In this document: positions 1 through 10,728 of the stretch, in pieces
Position numbering within the stretch: the first letter of the stretch is position 1
Layout: each line of letters starts with the position of its first letter
DNA from: Aricia agestis
Taxonomy: Eukaryota > Arthropoda > Insecta > Lepidoptera > Lycaenidae
Assembly (NCBI RefSeq): GCF_905147365.1
Contig: NC_056410.1
Coordinates: 6,857,501-6,921,500, forward strand
Length of the DNA stretch: 64,000 nt
Direction: 5' to 3'
The notes under the pieces: generated by a model
What the model was told of the DNA's origin: nothing
Databases searched by the model: none
What the model saw: only the letters and a program-made list of their open reading frames with translations
Translations under genes and position numbers: made by a program

Positions 1-260
1 ATCTATGCCTATGAAGATATTAAAGCCAACCGGTATAATTGCTCTGTGTCATTCGAGAATGTCGATTGCCTCGACCTTCGATACCAGGCGTGTAACGTCA
101 GGGACCTGTTGCCAGTTTGTTATTCTTTGTTATGTTGTAACTTAGAACTATGTTCGTTTGAAAACGGTCTGAAAGCGATTGAGTGTAGGACAACTTAAGT
201 CCCAAGTTCTCAAGAGTCTCGTCCAAAATTCTCAGCAGGTGTTCAGGATGTAGAACTTAC

Positions 261-437
261 CGGTGTCATTGAGTGAGTACAGACACGGGGGTGTGAGGCG
301 CGCGTCAGCCAAGTGCGCTGGATGGTAGCGCGCCTTCGTGTAGAGGTGTAGCACCATGCACAGCAGCCCGGCCAGCACGAAGATACCCGACGCTACGCCT
401 AGCAGCGTCGGCATATCTGCCGTCAGCAGTACCAGGT
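261..437 (-). CDS. Exon 4 of EB-module membrane protein: transmembrane segment and start of cytoplasmic tail
   Basis: The exon begins after a TTTCTAG acceptor and ends at CACCG|GTAAGT, a strong donor. Two bases complete a codon begun in the previous exon, 58 full codons follow, and one base is left over (phase 1). A hydrophobic run of about 22 residues (TLLGVASGIFVLAGLLCMVL and on) is followed by the basic stretch YTKAR, the usual stop-transfer pattern of a type I protein. The residues after it, with a PPC and YSLND motif, would be cytoplasmic. At least one more exon must lie left of the window, because the frame is open at the donor. The helix and the matching phase give good support; the function of the tail is unknown. 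Confidence 0.7.
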
Positions 438-480
438 CTAGAAACATATGAAGATCTCATTTAGATGCACTGATATACTC

Positions 481-551
481 GACGACCTCTGTGGATTAGT
501 GGCTGAGCGCGTAGTAGCTCAAGCCGAGGGTCGTGGATTCGAACCCCACCG
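481..551 (+). repeat. tRNA-derived SINE head fragment
   Basis: The segment has an A-box-like TGGATTAGTGGCTGAGCGCG and a B-box-like GGATTCGAACC, but no paired acceptor stem, so it is a SINE promoter region and not a tRNA gene. It lies in the intron between exons 3 and 4 of the minus-strand gene. Related heads are at 4499-4590, 7716-7796 and 27242-27300. Confidence 0.6.
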
Positions 552-804
552 AACTAGAACGTGCCTTAAACAGAGTTCGTAAGGTATTCTACAGAGTTAA
601 CTTTCTCACCATAGGTTCTAACCAATTAAAATGTTTGATTTACGTTAATGCTAGCACTTGTGAGTTGTGATAAACGGTGTTGGAACGAGCGTGCTGAGGT
701 CATGAGTTTTGTGTGGAGCCTGCATGCCCTCTAATTGGCTACCATTGTTTACTCCTAGAATATTGCGCTTTGCGGAATATTTCAAATTACTTATATATAA
801 ATTA

Positions 805-951
805 CCATCGAGGAAAATGATTCATAGGCAGTTGACGGATCTACGTCATTTGGTCAATTCAATATTAATTTTGATCTGTCGGTTGGGTTTGACGTAACGC
901 GTCCAAACTACGTAGGTCCCCCATCTGCCTAGGAATCAACTTCTCTGATAG
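805..951. mobile_element. MITE-1 copy abutting the exon 3 splice donor
   Basis: The terminal inverted repeats are CCATCGAGG...AGGCAG and CTGCCTAGGAATC...GATAG. TA is present on both sides (803-804 and 952-953), as expected for a TA target duplication. Further copies are at 3536-3704, 30398-30743 and 39664-39979, with fragments at 7424-7505 and about 18440-18500. In this copy the TA at 952-953 is the T and A of the GTA that starts the intron after exon 3. Confidence 0.75.
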
Positions 952-954
952 TAC

Positions 955-1116
955 CTTCAGTGCAGAAGACTCTGTGGGTGGGTCGCGAGTGGCTGGTGGT
1001 GTGGTAGCCCTGGTCGCACTGGCAGTACGCGTTGTGGTTGATCTGCGCGCACGACGCGTGCGGGTCGAACGCGCGGCAGGTCTGCTGGTAGAAACATTGC
1101 TCGCCCAGTTTCTTTG
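955..1116 (-). CDS. Exon 3 of EB-module membrane protein: second six-cysteine module
   Basis: A clear pyrimidine-rich acceptor (TTTTCTCTTTACAG) precedes the exon. It is 2 + 53 codons + 1 base, phase 1 at both ends, which makes it a symmetrical module exon. Six cysteines lie in the pattern EQC, TC, SC, YCQC, FC, with QCDQGYHTT, typical of EB or EGF-like modules in insect surface proteins. It has higher GC than its surroundings, like the other exons of this gene. The donor is GAAG|GTACTATC, with a weak +4 to +6 match, because a MITE begins three bases into the intron. If the intron is retained, eight more residues (GTIREVDS) and a TAG stop are read from the MITE. Confidence 0.85.
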
Positions 1117-1300
1117 CTGTAAAGAGAAAATCTTTCCTAAAGTTCATCCATATAAAAAACAATTTGTATTCTTCTTTAGAGTCAGATGATGTATGGGAAA
1201 CGAAAGCCGGTAGGGAGATTATGCCTTGCTTCAGTAATGGAACAAACAGCAGATATTGTACAATTTTAGCCTGGTAACCAATACAATATTATATTTTAGT

Positions 1301-1671
1301 GTTAACCGCCTCCGTGGTCTAGTGGTATAGAGCGCGGCTCTTGACTCGGAGGTCGTGGGTTCGATTCCCGCGTTGGAAACATGTTATTTCCAAGTTTGGT
1401 TAGGACAATGCAGGCTGATCACCTGATTTTCTGACAAGTAAGATGATCCATGCGTCGGATGGGCATGTAAAAAGTCGCTCCTGCGCCTGATCTCGCGCCA
1501 GTCGTGTCGGTCGTCCGTCCCACTGGGTTATGAGAGTAAAGGAATAGAGAGTGCTCTTGTGTACTGCGCACACACTTGGACACTATAAATTACTCCTGCG
1601 TAGCTGGCCTGGTTTCAATGAAACCGGCCACCGTCACCGAAACCGGTATGGGAGTTATTATCATTATTATT
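1301..1671 (+). mobile_element. tRNA-derived SINE, full copy with 13-bp target duplication
   Basis: The head has tRNA-like A and B boxes (TGGTCTAGTGG and GGTTCGATTCC). The body is shared with 58658-58977 (for example GACAATGCAGGCTGATCACC and CCCACTGGGTTATGAGAG). The tail is ATT-rich. The flanking 13-mer ATTATATTTTAGT occurs at 1288-1300 and again at 1672-1684, which fits LINE-driven insertion. The acceptor stem does not pair, so this is not a working tRNA gene. Confidence 0.8.
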
Positions 1672-1684
1672 ATTATATTTTAGT

Positions 1685-2366
1685 TTATAGTAACTTAAAA
1701 CGTACCTAGTTCAATTACAAACAATATTCATAGCTGCAGTTGGTGCTGAATTGTGGATTTGTAAGCATCTGAGTTTTCCAAGAAGGTTGAAATAGTTCTA
1801 AATTAGCATCATGTAATAGAAATAAGCTGAAGACTTGGAGCACCTCTATTGTAAACTAAATCTTTGAAATACAGTAACCATGACGGACGGTCGTAACTCG
1901 TAAGTCGTAACTACATTGTGCTACGTGAAACCATAGAAAATATCGCTATGGTAACTTATTGTGCCCTTTTTGTAACACTTGGAAATTGTTGAATACTACG
2001 ACGACCTTCAATTGAATATTACGCAATATCGCAATTGAAATACAAACTTGAATTTATCACGAAATAAAGTTTAGTTACATAATAATATAACGAAATTCTA
2101 TACCTAATTATTTTAATTATTATACGTATTTCCTATTATAAGATAGGATGACATTAGCATAAAATTATTCGTTAATAATTATAACACTTATCATTATATT
2201 ATATTATAAACAGTAAACAGGCATAATATATTTTGCCATTCAATAAAAATTTAAAAGTAAGTAAGTATATCATGAGGTATAACATTTTCAGTTTAATTGA
2301 TCACAGCTGAAACCTACTATGGTTTTTAAAACTTAATCATCTTTTACTAATTAGGCTGCCTTCACA
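1685..2366. other. AT-rich gap, nothing recognised
   Basis: AT-rich, with long runs of A/T and no open frame of note. No repeat end or RNA feature was seen. Confidence 0.5.
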
Positions 2367-2370
2367 TTAA

Positions 2371-2859
2371 GAGGAGTCCACACCGCCGTTTTTCCATACA
2401 AACGTTGTCCCCTGTTTCCTCCCTGGATAATGCCGGCAGAGTTATGATTTTTTTCCTGAATATTTATGACCACTATTAGCATGTCCTTATGTTTTCTTTT
2501 TTTTTTTTCATAATTTTATTCTTAAAAAAGATAAGAACGTCCAAAAACCCAAAAAAAACGGCCAGATTTTCCTCTGCGTTCAAACACCCAGAAAACAAAA
2601 CTGGCTAAAATATTTAAAAAAATAAAACATAGGAACACAGCTTAAGCCTTGCTTTAATTCTTAATGAAAAAAGTACTTAAATCGGTTAAGTTTTGGAGAA
2701 GGAATCAGCGGACAACGAATCGAAGATTTTCTGTTCTTTTATTAGAACTTTTGTCGTGTTGTCTCTATCGCGTTCTGCGGTGGGAGACTTGAGATTGGTG
2801 AGACAGCAATAAATTTTCAAATACCTATTTTCAATTTCTCTCGCCCTTGGTGTATCCTC
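2371..2859 (+). mobile_element. TTAA-flanked MITE, copy 1
   Basis: Flanked by TTAA at 2367-2370 and 2860-2863. The ends are GAGGAGTCCACACC and GTGTATCCTC, inverted for the first six to seven bases. Homologous copies are at 51089-51539 (opposite strand) and 56943-57415. TTAA duplication is the mark of piggyBac-type transposition, but the ends lack the usual CCC start, so the superfamily is inferred. Confidence 0.75.
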
Positions 2860-3271
2860 TTAAGTCACGAGTAGTGCGGCAGCCCCGCGACTCCTATGCT
2901 AAAACGAGCCGCGCGGCTTACATAAACAGTTGTCTATGTAACCGTGTATTCAGCTATCACCTCAAACTTTCTGCAGATTCTTATGTCCTTGGCTTGTAGA
3001 TCTCAAGAGGTAAAATATACCAAACAATGTAACATAATCTACAGGCAATTTAGCTGAGCCACATGAGCATCAACCAATCAAAACTACTCAAAGGCAAGGC
3101 CGGATTAAATTTTTATGAGTATAGGCCACTTTTACCACCCCCATGTACGAACTCTGCCGCCATCCTAGGACGCTGCCGCCCCCCCCCTAGGACGCCATAG
3201 GACGCTGTAGCCTATAGGCCATGGTTTATACTGCCTATACATAAATCCAGAGCTGCTCAAGCGGTACTCAC

Positions 3272-3415
3272 GCTTCGCGCATCCGTTGGTGACGCCGAGG
3301 GCGACGGGGTGCTTGGGGTCGCACTGGCAGGTGGCGCTGCGGGGCTCACAGTACACGTGGACCAGCCGGGGGTTGCATGTGAACTCGCACGGGGACCCCA
3401 GGTACATGCCCTTCT
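3272..3415 (-). CDS. Exon 2 of EB-module membrane protein: first six-cysteine module
   Basis: The acceptor is TTCCACTTCCAG and the donor is GAAGC|GTGAGT. The exon holds 2 + 47 codons + 1 base, phase 1 at both ends. Six cysteines occur as PCEFTC, VYCEP, TCQCDP and NGC, the spacing of EB-type modules. It is GC-rich (about 65 percent) against an AT-rich background. Its last base joins exon 3 as codon CCA. Its first two bases join the last base of exon 1 as GAG, so the three exons read through without a break. Function is inferred from the module only: an extracellular, disulphide-rich domain. Confidence 0.85.
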
Positions 3416-3535
3416 CTGGAAGTGGAACCAATCAATGAGCACCTCAGAAGCAAGCTTCAATACTTATTATTATGTTATATGTAAAGATGTAGGCACAGAT
3501 CGGTAATTGCAGCTCTCTCGTCAGAGATAAAGGTA

Positions 3536-3704
3536 CTATTAGAGATTTTGATTCATAGGCAGATGCTGGACCAACGCGCAACGTAATTTGGTCGCGTTAA
3601 GTCAAATCCGGCTGGGTTTGACCGATCACAGCTAAATTGACAGAAGCCGACCATGGTCCATGACGTAGGTCCGTCAACTGCCTAGGAATTAATTTCCTCG
3701 ATGA
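3536..3704. mobile_element. MITE-1 copy, 120 bp upstream of exon 2
   Basis: Same family as 805-951. The ends are CTATTAGAG...TAGGCAG and CTGCCTAGG...CTCGATGA, with TA on each side. It lies in the long intron just before exon 2. Confidence 0.7.
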
Positions 3705-3882
3705 TACATTACAAAATCCTATATTATGTTGCCCGCAATATCATAACATTAGAATTGTGGGGAAACTGCACATTTTGGCATACTAAGAAGTCATCTTATT
3801 ATGTCTTTTCCCGGGACGCAAAGTACTTTTATAGCCGTCCATATTGGTTCAACAGTTTAAACATGACCAGTAGCCCTAGCAC

Positions 3883-4172
3883 GGCCACCAGTAGAAATGC
3901 GAAAGTATAGACAAACCGTGGAATTAAACATAAGATGGCGTTCCGATCTTTTTTCGTTACGAAAAATTCAAGTAAAATGCCACTTTATGACAGACTATAG
4001 TCCTAAAAATTCAAATAATATCCTACTCTATGACATATTTTACTATAGTCTGTCATAAAGTGGCATTTTAATTGAATTTTAGCCGGTCGCGATTGGCCGC
4101 GGTAAAGATCGGAACGGCACCTTTAGTTTATGTCCACAGTTTGTCTATACTTTCGCATTTCTACTGGTGGCC
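3883..4172. mobile_element. Fold-back MITE
   Basis: The arms begin GGCCACCAGTAGAAATGCG and end with its reverse complement. An inner inverted pair (TGCCACTTTATGACAGACTA) lies around 3978-4072. It carries no coding capacity. Confidence 0.7.
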
Positions 4173-5701
4173 ACTACAGAAAGACAGACATTCGCATAAA
4201 GCTAATATAAGCAACTAGAAAAATAAGTCACTTTGTTACCATCGAGTATGGACTATGGAGCATACAATATAACACAATATCATGACCTTTTCGAACTATA
4301 GTACTTGAACGCCGTTGCCCGTATATGGGGCGCGCCATAGATGGGTGCATCTGTTACCTCGGAAGTGGCGCCGCGCCGCTGCGGAAGGCCCACTATCCCC
4401 ACTTGCGTAACTAATGACACACTCAGTACTGACAGAATAACAATTTACTACGTTATGGCCATACATTTGCCATATGTTGCCGAGATCGAAGTAAATCTAC
4501 GACCTCTGTGACTCAGTTGGTGGGCTATTTATTATAGCTTATTATAGCTTAAGCCGGGGGTCGCGGTTTCGAATCCCGCTGACGGAACAAAAATTCAAAC
4601 GTCCAGTGACCAGTATGTAGTTAATGAAATTGTTGATCTATTGGCGTGTGTTTCAACTTTCAAATAACCATAATTTGTAAATACTAGGGAGATGCTTAAT
4701 GTATGCTTGAATTTAAATAAATTGGTATTACTTTGGAAGCTGATATCATGAGTATAAAAAACAAAAATAGGAAATTAATAACTATGAAAGGAACGTTCAT
4801 ATACTGAAGATTATTGCTGTATTTTTATTATAATTTTGTAGCTTTCAAATGATGAGTTAATAAGGCTCTAAAAACGGTAAATTACGGCATCTCCGGAGGG
4901 GGAGCGTCTTAATGATTTTTTTAAAAAGTAAATATAGTTCAATAATTGATTTAGTAAACCCATACTAATATCAAATGTAAAAGTGTGTTTGTCTGTCTCT
5001 GTGTCTGTTTCTTTGTACCCTCTTCTTCTCTTTAACCGCTAAACTGAATTGGATAAACTTTGATATGCATTATGCAAGTCCGGAGAAATGATTTAGCAAT
5101 ATTCTAACTGTGATAAAATGTACGATTTCCATTTTCCACGTGATAAAGCGATTGCTGCGCATCAAAGTTGACGGAGACATCGAGCGAGGAAATAATCCTG
5201 AACGTTGGTAACGTTCTGTCCATAGCACTTAATAGATTTATTTATTTTCTTGATGGTAGGTTGACAAGAGACAAGGGTCGATTCGAGCTTGCGGTAGCTC
5301 TCCCTCAATATAAGGTTTCAAAAAAGTGTAATCCTTTATTATTACGTTCTTCATGAATCCCTCATAAGAAGATGTTCTTAATTTATTAATTAATATGTAG
5401 TTAGTAATGTTGTAAAAATATTTTTGTACATTAAGCGGTCACACTTTGAGGAATTTAATGATAACTTAACTTTAATATACTTAATGAAGAGTTGGACAAA
5501 AAATGTGTGGAATTTAGGTCAAAATCTGAATTACATTAAACTTAATCATAAAGATTTCTGAATACGACCGAATGTTTAAAAAGTTAATTAAAATGTTTTT
5601 GCGCTCAGTACCGCCACATTGGGTGTTCCAATGAAGGTGATATACATTTATGGCGTACTCCATTATATTATCTCTTAACATGAGTGATTTGTTCCGTCAA
5701 T
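4173..5701. other. Gap with a tRNA-like SINE head and a Helitron-like 5' end
   Basis: A degenerate tRNA-derived head lies at 4499-4590 (B box GGTTTCGAATCCC). A CATACTAATATCAAATG stretch with a GTCTGTCTGT tail at about 4963-5010 resembles the 5' end of the local Helitrons. Nothing else was recognised. Confidence 0.45.
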
Positions 5702-5884
5702 AGCACACTAAGACGGGCAGTGCCGGGGCTCAGCGTGCCGGGGCTCATCGCAAAAATCCGCCTCCATACAATTTGTATGGAAGCGGATGCGCGTATCGCA
5801 CACTGTGTCGGGGCGCAGCGGATTTCCGCTTCCATACAAATTGTATGGAACGCTGAGCCCCGGCACGGCCCGTCTCAGTGTGCT
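5702..5884. mobile_element. Fold-back MITE
   Basis: The outer arms are AGCACACTAAGACGGGC and GCCCGTCTCAGTGTGCT, followed by GTGCCGGGGCTCAGCG and its complement. Inner repeats of TCCATACAATTTGTATGGA give a second stem. The short frames across this region are by-products of the palindromes. Confidence 0.75.
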
Positions 5885-7080
5885 CACTCCTATCAATTTT
5901 ATACGATGGCAGATCTTTTATCGTATGCGATAAAAGTTCTTTGTTATTTCCGATTTATCTATCCAGCTGTCTGTTCATCAGAGATTAACATACGTGTAGC
6001 TGTGTAGCATGCTACGAATAATAAAAACTAAGGAAAAGTAACTCCGTCAAAAACATGCTCCACAATACTTGTCAAAAAAGTGTACCTTAGGTACACATTT
6101 CAATACATTTGCAATATTTAGGTGACCTTGAGCGGTACTAAGCTGACGTTACATGACAGATCAAAAGGAACCAAATTTAAAACGGTAATAGGATGGGAGT
6201 TACGATTCCTTAGTTTTTATTATTCGTAGGTAGCATGCATATAATAGGTATGTTTAATGCTATAACGCTGTTTGCGTATGTTAGCACTTTGCAGTGACGT
6301 CCCACAGTGTTTTTTTCCTCCCTAAAAAGTGACATCCGCCTTTTATTGAATATATTATCTACTAATAACATAATTCCAAATGCAAGAGTAGACGTGACGC
6401 GTCGTCACTAATCAATGAAATATGAAATAATATTTTTTATTAAATAATGCTAAAAGTACGATGTAGAAGCGTACCTCTAGCGGGGGCCGGGGCCCCGTAT
6501 AAATGTTTGGTTGCCCTAAGGCAAGGTTGCCTTTTTTTAACTTTTAAGAAATATAAAGTTTTTCTTAAATTTTTGCGTACACCCTTTGGGCCTCGTATAA
6601 TTGACCACTGAAGCACAGTATAGCAATATGACATATCCCTATGCTATGCTGTGGTCTGTGACTGAAGCCTAGGACCGTAACAATAATTATTGTTAAGTCA
6701 CACCAGATTGTATGCTATGATAGACAATAATATTAGATAACACCCTCCTTGAAATCGCGTTATATTCGGTTGTCCCGTATAATAGTGTTTTCTTTAGCAA
6801 AGGAAAAGCAATCACATTAGGCAGGCGAGGCGTGGATTTAATCAGATTAGAAAAGTTGTAAGTTTTCTGACGAAATATAATTATGAGAATGTCTTTCCGA
6901 CTTTAAGAAAACTTATGTGCCAGTATGTTTCTTTTGAATTCTGGATTTCTTTTTTAAATTTTATTAAAAGTAGCGTCATTTTAAAATGCTATTAAATCAT
7001 TTTCCGAAATTATGATTCACTGTAATAGAATCAAATTGCGGTATTTGTTAGTGATATTAATTCTGAATTCTAGTGATTTT
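5885..7080. other. Gap, mostly unrecognised
   Basis: AT-rich, with a GC patch at 6476-6500 (GGGGGCCGGGGCCCCG) that may be the end of an old repeat. No gene is supported. Confidence 0.4.
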
Positions 7081-7123
7081 CGAAGTTAGGTCATATTGAA
7101 AGCGTCCGTTGAAAGCGTGAAAA

Positions 7124-7200
7124 TCCGACCAAATGACGATGGTAACTACTTACCTACATAGGTAATGTAGGTAAGTAGTTACCATCGTCATTTGGTCGGA
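7124..7200. repeat. Perfect 36-bp palindrome with 5-base loop
   Basis: The left arm is 7124-7159, starting TCCGACCAAATGACGATGG. The loop is AGGTA and the right arm is 7165-7200. By eye the arms match at all 36 positions. It lies beside MITE-1 remnants (CATGTCAATTCAAT at 7202-7216), so it may be a young fold-back insertion in an older MITE. Confidence 0.85.
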
Positions 7201-7220
7201 TCATGTCAATTCAATATGTT

Positions 7221-7414
7221 AGTGTCTAAACACACTAGGCCGAAGTTACGCGGCGGAAATTCCGCATGATTACGCCAGCAATGTATTTTAAATTACCGAT
7301 GACACTATTCCGTCGCGTTCCGTCCGTAATCCATATATTGTATGCGTTTGACATTGCGGGCGTAATCATGCGGAATTACCGCCGCGTAACTTCGGCCTAG
7401 TGTGCTTAGACACT
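7221..7414. mobile_element. Fold-back MITE inside a MITE-1 remnant
   Basis: The arms start AGTGTCTAAACACACTAGG and continue through CCGAAGTTACGCGGCGG; the right arm is the near-complement. On both sides is MITE-1-like sequence (TCAATTCAATATGTTA to the left, ATTGTGGTCTGTTGG and CTGCCTAGGAAC to the right), so it inserted into a MITE-1 copy that ends near 7505. A diverged relative (TTCGGCATGGTGTGT) is at 42280-42492. Confidence 0.7.
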
Positions 7415-7635
7415 TAATTGTGGTCTGTTGGCTGGATTTGACGTGCGTGACCAAACTACATAGGTGATAGGTCCCCCATCTGCCTAGGAACTAGTCTTTC
7501 GTAGAAGCACAAGAATTAATAATATCTATGGATACTATGGACGCTTCAAACCACATCAGTCTGGCCCCGTGCTAAGTACCTAAAGTACTTGTGTTACAGG
7601 TACCAGACAACGGAAATATATTTAATACTTTTATA

Positions 7636-7796
7636 CTATGCATATATTTAAGATTTTTATTATATCATACACATATTTAATACACATCCAGACCCGGAAA
7701 CATTGAAAACTTTTTTGTGCCGTCGGCGGGATTCGAACCCGCGACCCCCGGCTTGAGCTACCGACGCGCTCACCACTGAGCTACAGAGGTCGTCTA
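7636..7796 (-). mobile_element. tRNA-derived SINE, minus strand
   Basis: Read on the minus strand, a tRNA-like head (GACGACCTCTGTAGCTCAGT, then GGTTCGAATCCCGCC) is followed by the body AGTTTTCAATGTTTCCGGGT and an AT-rich tail. The same type, also minus, is at 27141-27300. Confidence 0.65.
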
Positions 7797-8045
7797 TTAA
7801 CGATTAATGTAATCATAACAGCTGATAATAGCAGATACAAATAAGAATAGAAATGCAACACTATCACAGATAATAATATTAATTTGTGAAATGGGACAAA
7901 ATCAGCTCTGAAAGGGCTTGGGATGGGGAGAGGTTTTGGGGTTAAGTGGCGGCTTTGTTTTACCTCCTAAGCACTTTCTGAAGGGTTGCTTTGTCTCCTA
8001 TAATATTTTTTCAATATCTTCATCAAGAAAAACTTTAAAAAAATT

Positions 8046-8467
8046 GGCCAAGTGCGAGTCGGACTCGCGCACGTAGGGTTCCGTACCATTATAGACCAAA
8101 ATTTGTGTTTTTTGTATGGGAGCCCCCCTTAATTTTTAATTTTATTTTAATATTATTGTTTAATATTAAAGTACACATATAATTAAGGACTTTAAGAAAA
8201 ATTCAAGTACCTACCTGTTATCATTATCGATATAGAGCAAAAAAGGCCGGAAAAATTACGTTTGTTGTATGAGAGCCCCTCTTAAATATTAATTTTATTT
8301 TGTTTTTAGTATTTGTTGTTATAGCGGCAACAGATCTACACAATCTGTGAAAATTTCAGAATTCTAGCTATAGCGGTTTTTGAGTTAGAGCCTGGAGACA
8401 GACGGACAGACATCGAAGTCTCAGTAATAGGGTCCCGTTTTTACCCTTTGGGTACGGAATCCTAAAA
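8046..8467 (+). repeat. Interspersed repeat family Z, complete copy
   Basis: It starts GGCCAAGTGCGAGTCGG and ends CCCTTTGGGTACGGAATCC then TAAAAA. A second complete copy is at 61394-61847. An interrupted copy is at 43029-44286, and minus-strand pieces at 13378-13645. GTTCCGTACC near the start and GGGTACGGAA near the end are inverted. The family is very common in Lepidoptera. I cannot assign its class from the ends alone. Confidence 0.7.
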
Positions 8468-8468
8468 A

Positions 8469-10441
8469 GGAATCTAATATAGCTATATTGTCACTATGAA
8501 GAAGATATGTTTTATTTAATACTTTCACAAAAAAAAAAAAAAAAACCAAACAAGCGTAAAATTTAAATTGTGTAGAACGAAGCAGAAAAAATAATAATTT
8601 TAGGATGTCGTAGGTATGCAGAAAGGAAGCAGGGCGAAGTGATTTAACCACAGATATCATGGATTTAACATAATATTCATTTAATTCATGAAGACCTAAG
8701 CGGCCGCATCCGGCCGCGATAACAATAGATAAGCTATTGTGTCTCGTTATTCCACGATCGATGGGTATAGATGCTAACCTAAGATACGCGGCCTACACGC
8801 AATAATTATTATGATTTAGAATTTAGATCCATCAATTTAGCAAGTCATAATTATTGTGTATAGGTGTTACTGTGCTGCTGTTATTAGAGAGGTAATAATA
8901 AATATAAGTACCTAATATTGCTGCTAACTGGATACCCAATCTGAGGTATCATTATTGCGATGGTTAAAAAACTATGTGGGTATAAAAAACTAAAATAAAT
9001 AAAAGTTTCAATAGTTTGGTTTTAAAATAAAACGTACGTTTGTGCGTCATTTCACCAGTACGATAAAAGTTGATTGATGTCCGCGGTTCGCCAAAGCGCC
9101 GGCATTATTGCCACTATTTTCATATTTTTCAAATAAAACTGCTTTACGTGCTTTGTAGCGGTTTATGTGACGATTTAAAAGTTTGATATATTTATTTTAT
9201 ACTAATCTAGTAGAATATTAGCTATTTGAAATCGATATTATGATCGTTTTGAAAAGATTTAAAAATATTTATAATTCAAAGAATAAAGCTCGGAATTACA
9301 TCATTCTGCTTTATCAAAGAAGAAAATTTAATGGAAATATGAGCTAGAAAACTAACAATGGACTCGACGGTAAGTTTAACATTTAAGACACAAAGTAACA
9401 AAGTCTCAAGCCAACCGCATTTCACTGAGCACCACAAACGCCTAATAAAAACCGTGAGCATTCAACTCGTTTCATCGCTTGCTTTATGCCTTCTGCAAGG
9501 CGTCCAAATTGTTATAATACAGTTGCAATTTTGTGATTTCGTTTCATGACACGATATAATTATAAAACTATAGTATTTTAGCAGTCTCAGTTTAGTTCTT
9601 AAGATGTATTATTACCTTAGGTGTTAAAGAGTATATTTATTAATTAATAGCTAATATAATAATTATATTTACCTACTCATTTTGATTTTCATCAATTCAA
9701 TAGTGTACTTATTTGTTTCATTTTCATCAATAATAATTATTTACCTATAGTAGGTATACTAATTTTACAGATTTGAGCCTAGAAAAGCAGCTTACGGATA
9801 GGTAGATGAAATGATAATTATTATAGCATGTTTATACAGGACTCTTCAAAATGGCATAAAAGATAGCTTACTATATTTTTTATTTAGTTATTGTCGTAAA
9901 AAACATACTGTATAGTTAAAACTCCTGTAACCACCAAGGTTTGTTCACAAGAATAATACGTTTATCGAGTGACATCAAACTAACGGCCAACTTTTGTGAT
10001 TGCGGCCCCAATGTCCTATAAAATATTAGGCTAGTGGGGAGCCAAAAGATATGATATTGATCCATTTAGGGTGCACCAAACGCGGCACACCACAATGGCG
10101 AGCGGCCATAAACAAAACCTTAGGGCTATTTTTAGCCCATTGTTAGTATGTGACATGGTCCACATTTACGGTAGGTATTTATCTTTTCTTTTATCTTTAA
10201 ACCTGAATTAAAAATTGGAATCTCGGAATCGGCTCCAACGATTTTCATGAAATTTAGTACCTATATAGGGGGTTTCGAGGGCGATAAATCGATCTAGCTA
10301 GGAATAATTTTTAGAAAATGTCATTTTATTCGTGTTTTATCGAGCAAAGCTCGGTCAAATAGATAGTAACACTTATAAGACCGATTATAGTGTAAATAAG
10401 GTGTACAATAATAAAGGAATTTTAGCTGTGATTTGCTCAAT
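8469..10441. other. Long AT-rich gap, no gene
   Basis: A CGATCG-type repeat fragment lies at 8703-8765 (CGATAACAATAGATAAGC to CCACGATCGATGG). A patch at 10200-10350 with GGGCGATAAATCGATCTAGC resembles a dispersed repeat. Two overlapping short frames at 9276-9549 have no recognisable content. Nothing else was seen. Confidence 0.45.
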
Positions 10442-10728
10442 CTTTTTTTCTTTTTTTTATGAAATAAGGGGGCAAACGAGCAAACGGGTCACCTGATGGA
10501 AAGCAACTTCCGTCGCCCATGGACACTCGCAGCATCAGAAGAGCTGCAGGTGCGTTGCCGGCCTTTTAAAGGGTAACAGGGGAGGGTAGGGAAGGGAATT
10601 ATAGGGGAGGGTAGGGAAGGAAATAGGGGAGGGTAGGGAAGGAAAAAGGGTAGAGGATTGGGCCTCCGGTAAACTCACTCACTCGGCGAAACACAGCGCA
10701 AGCGCTGTTTTACGCCGGTTTTCTGTGA
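10442..10728 (-). mobile_element. G-rich retroposon family R, copy A (5' truncated)
   Basis: On the minus strand it ends GTTTGCCCCCTTATTTCATA followed by a poly-A run, the 3' end of a LINE-mobilised element. It has a core (CCATGGGCGACGGAAGTTGC) and a minisatellite of CCCTACCCTCCCCTATT units. It lacks the first 60 bases found in copies at 22437, 25332, 55793 and 60001, as expected for 5' truncation. Confidence 0.75.

Noticed and set aside
974..1189. Plus-strand frame over exon 3
   Set aside because: It is the antisense shadow of the cysteine-rich exon on the minus strand.
1308..1380. Possible tRNA gene (also 481, 4499, 7716, 27242, 58668)
   Set aside because: A and B boxes are present but acceptor stems do not pair, and SINE bodies with target duplications follow at 1301 and 58658.
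5684..6007. 107-codon plus frame and its minus partner
   Set aside because: Both are by-products of the fold-back MITE at 5702-5884; the repeated peptide motif reflects the palindrome.
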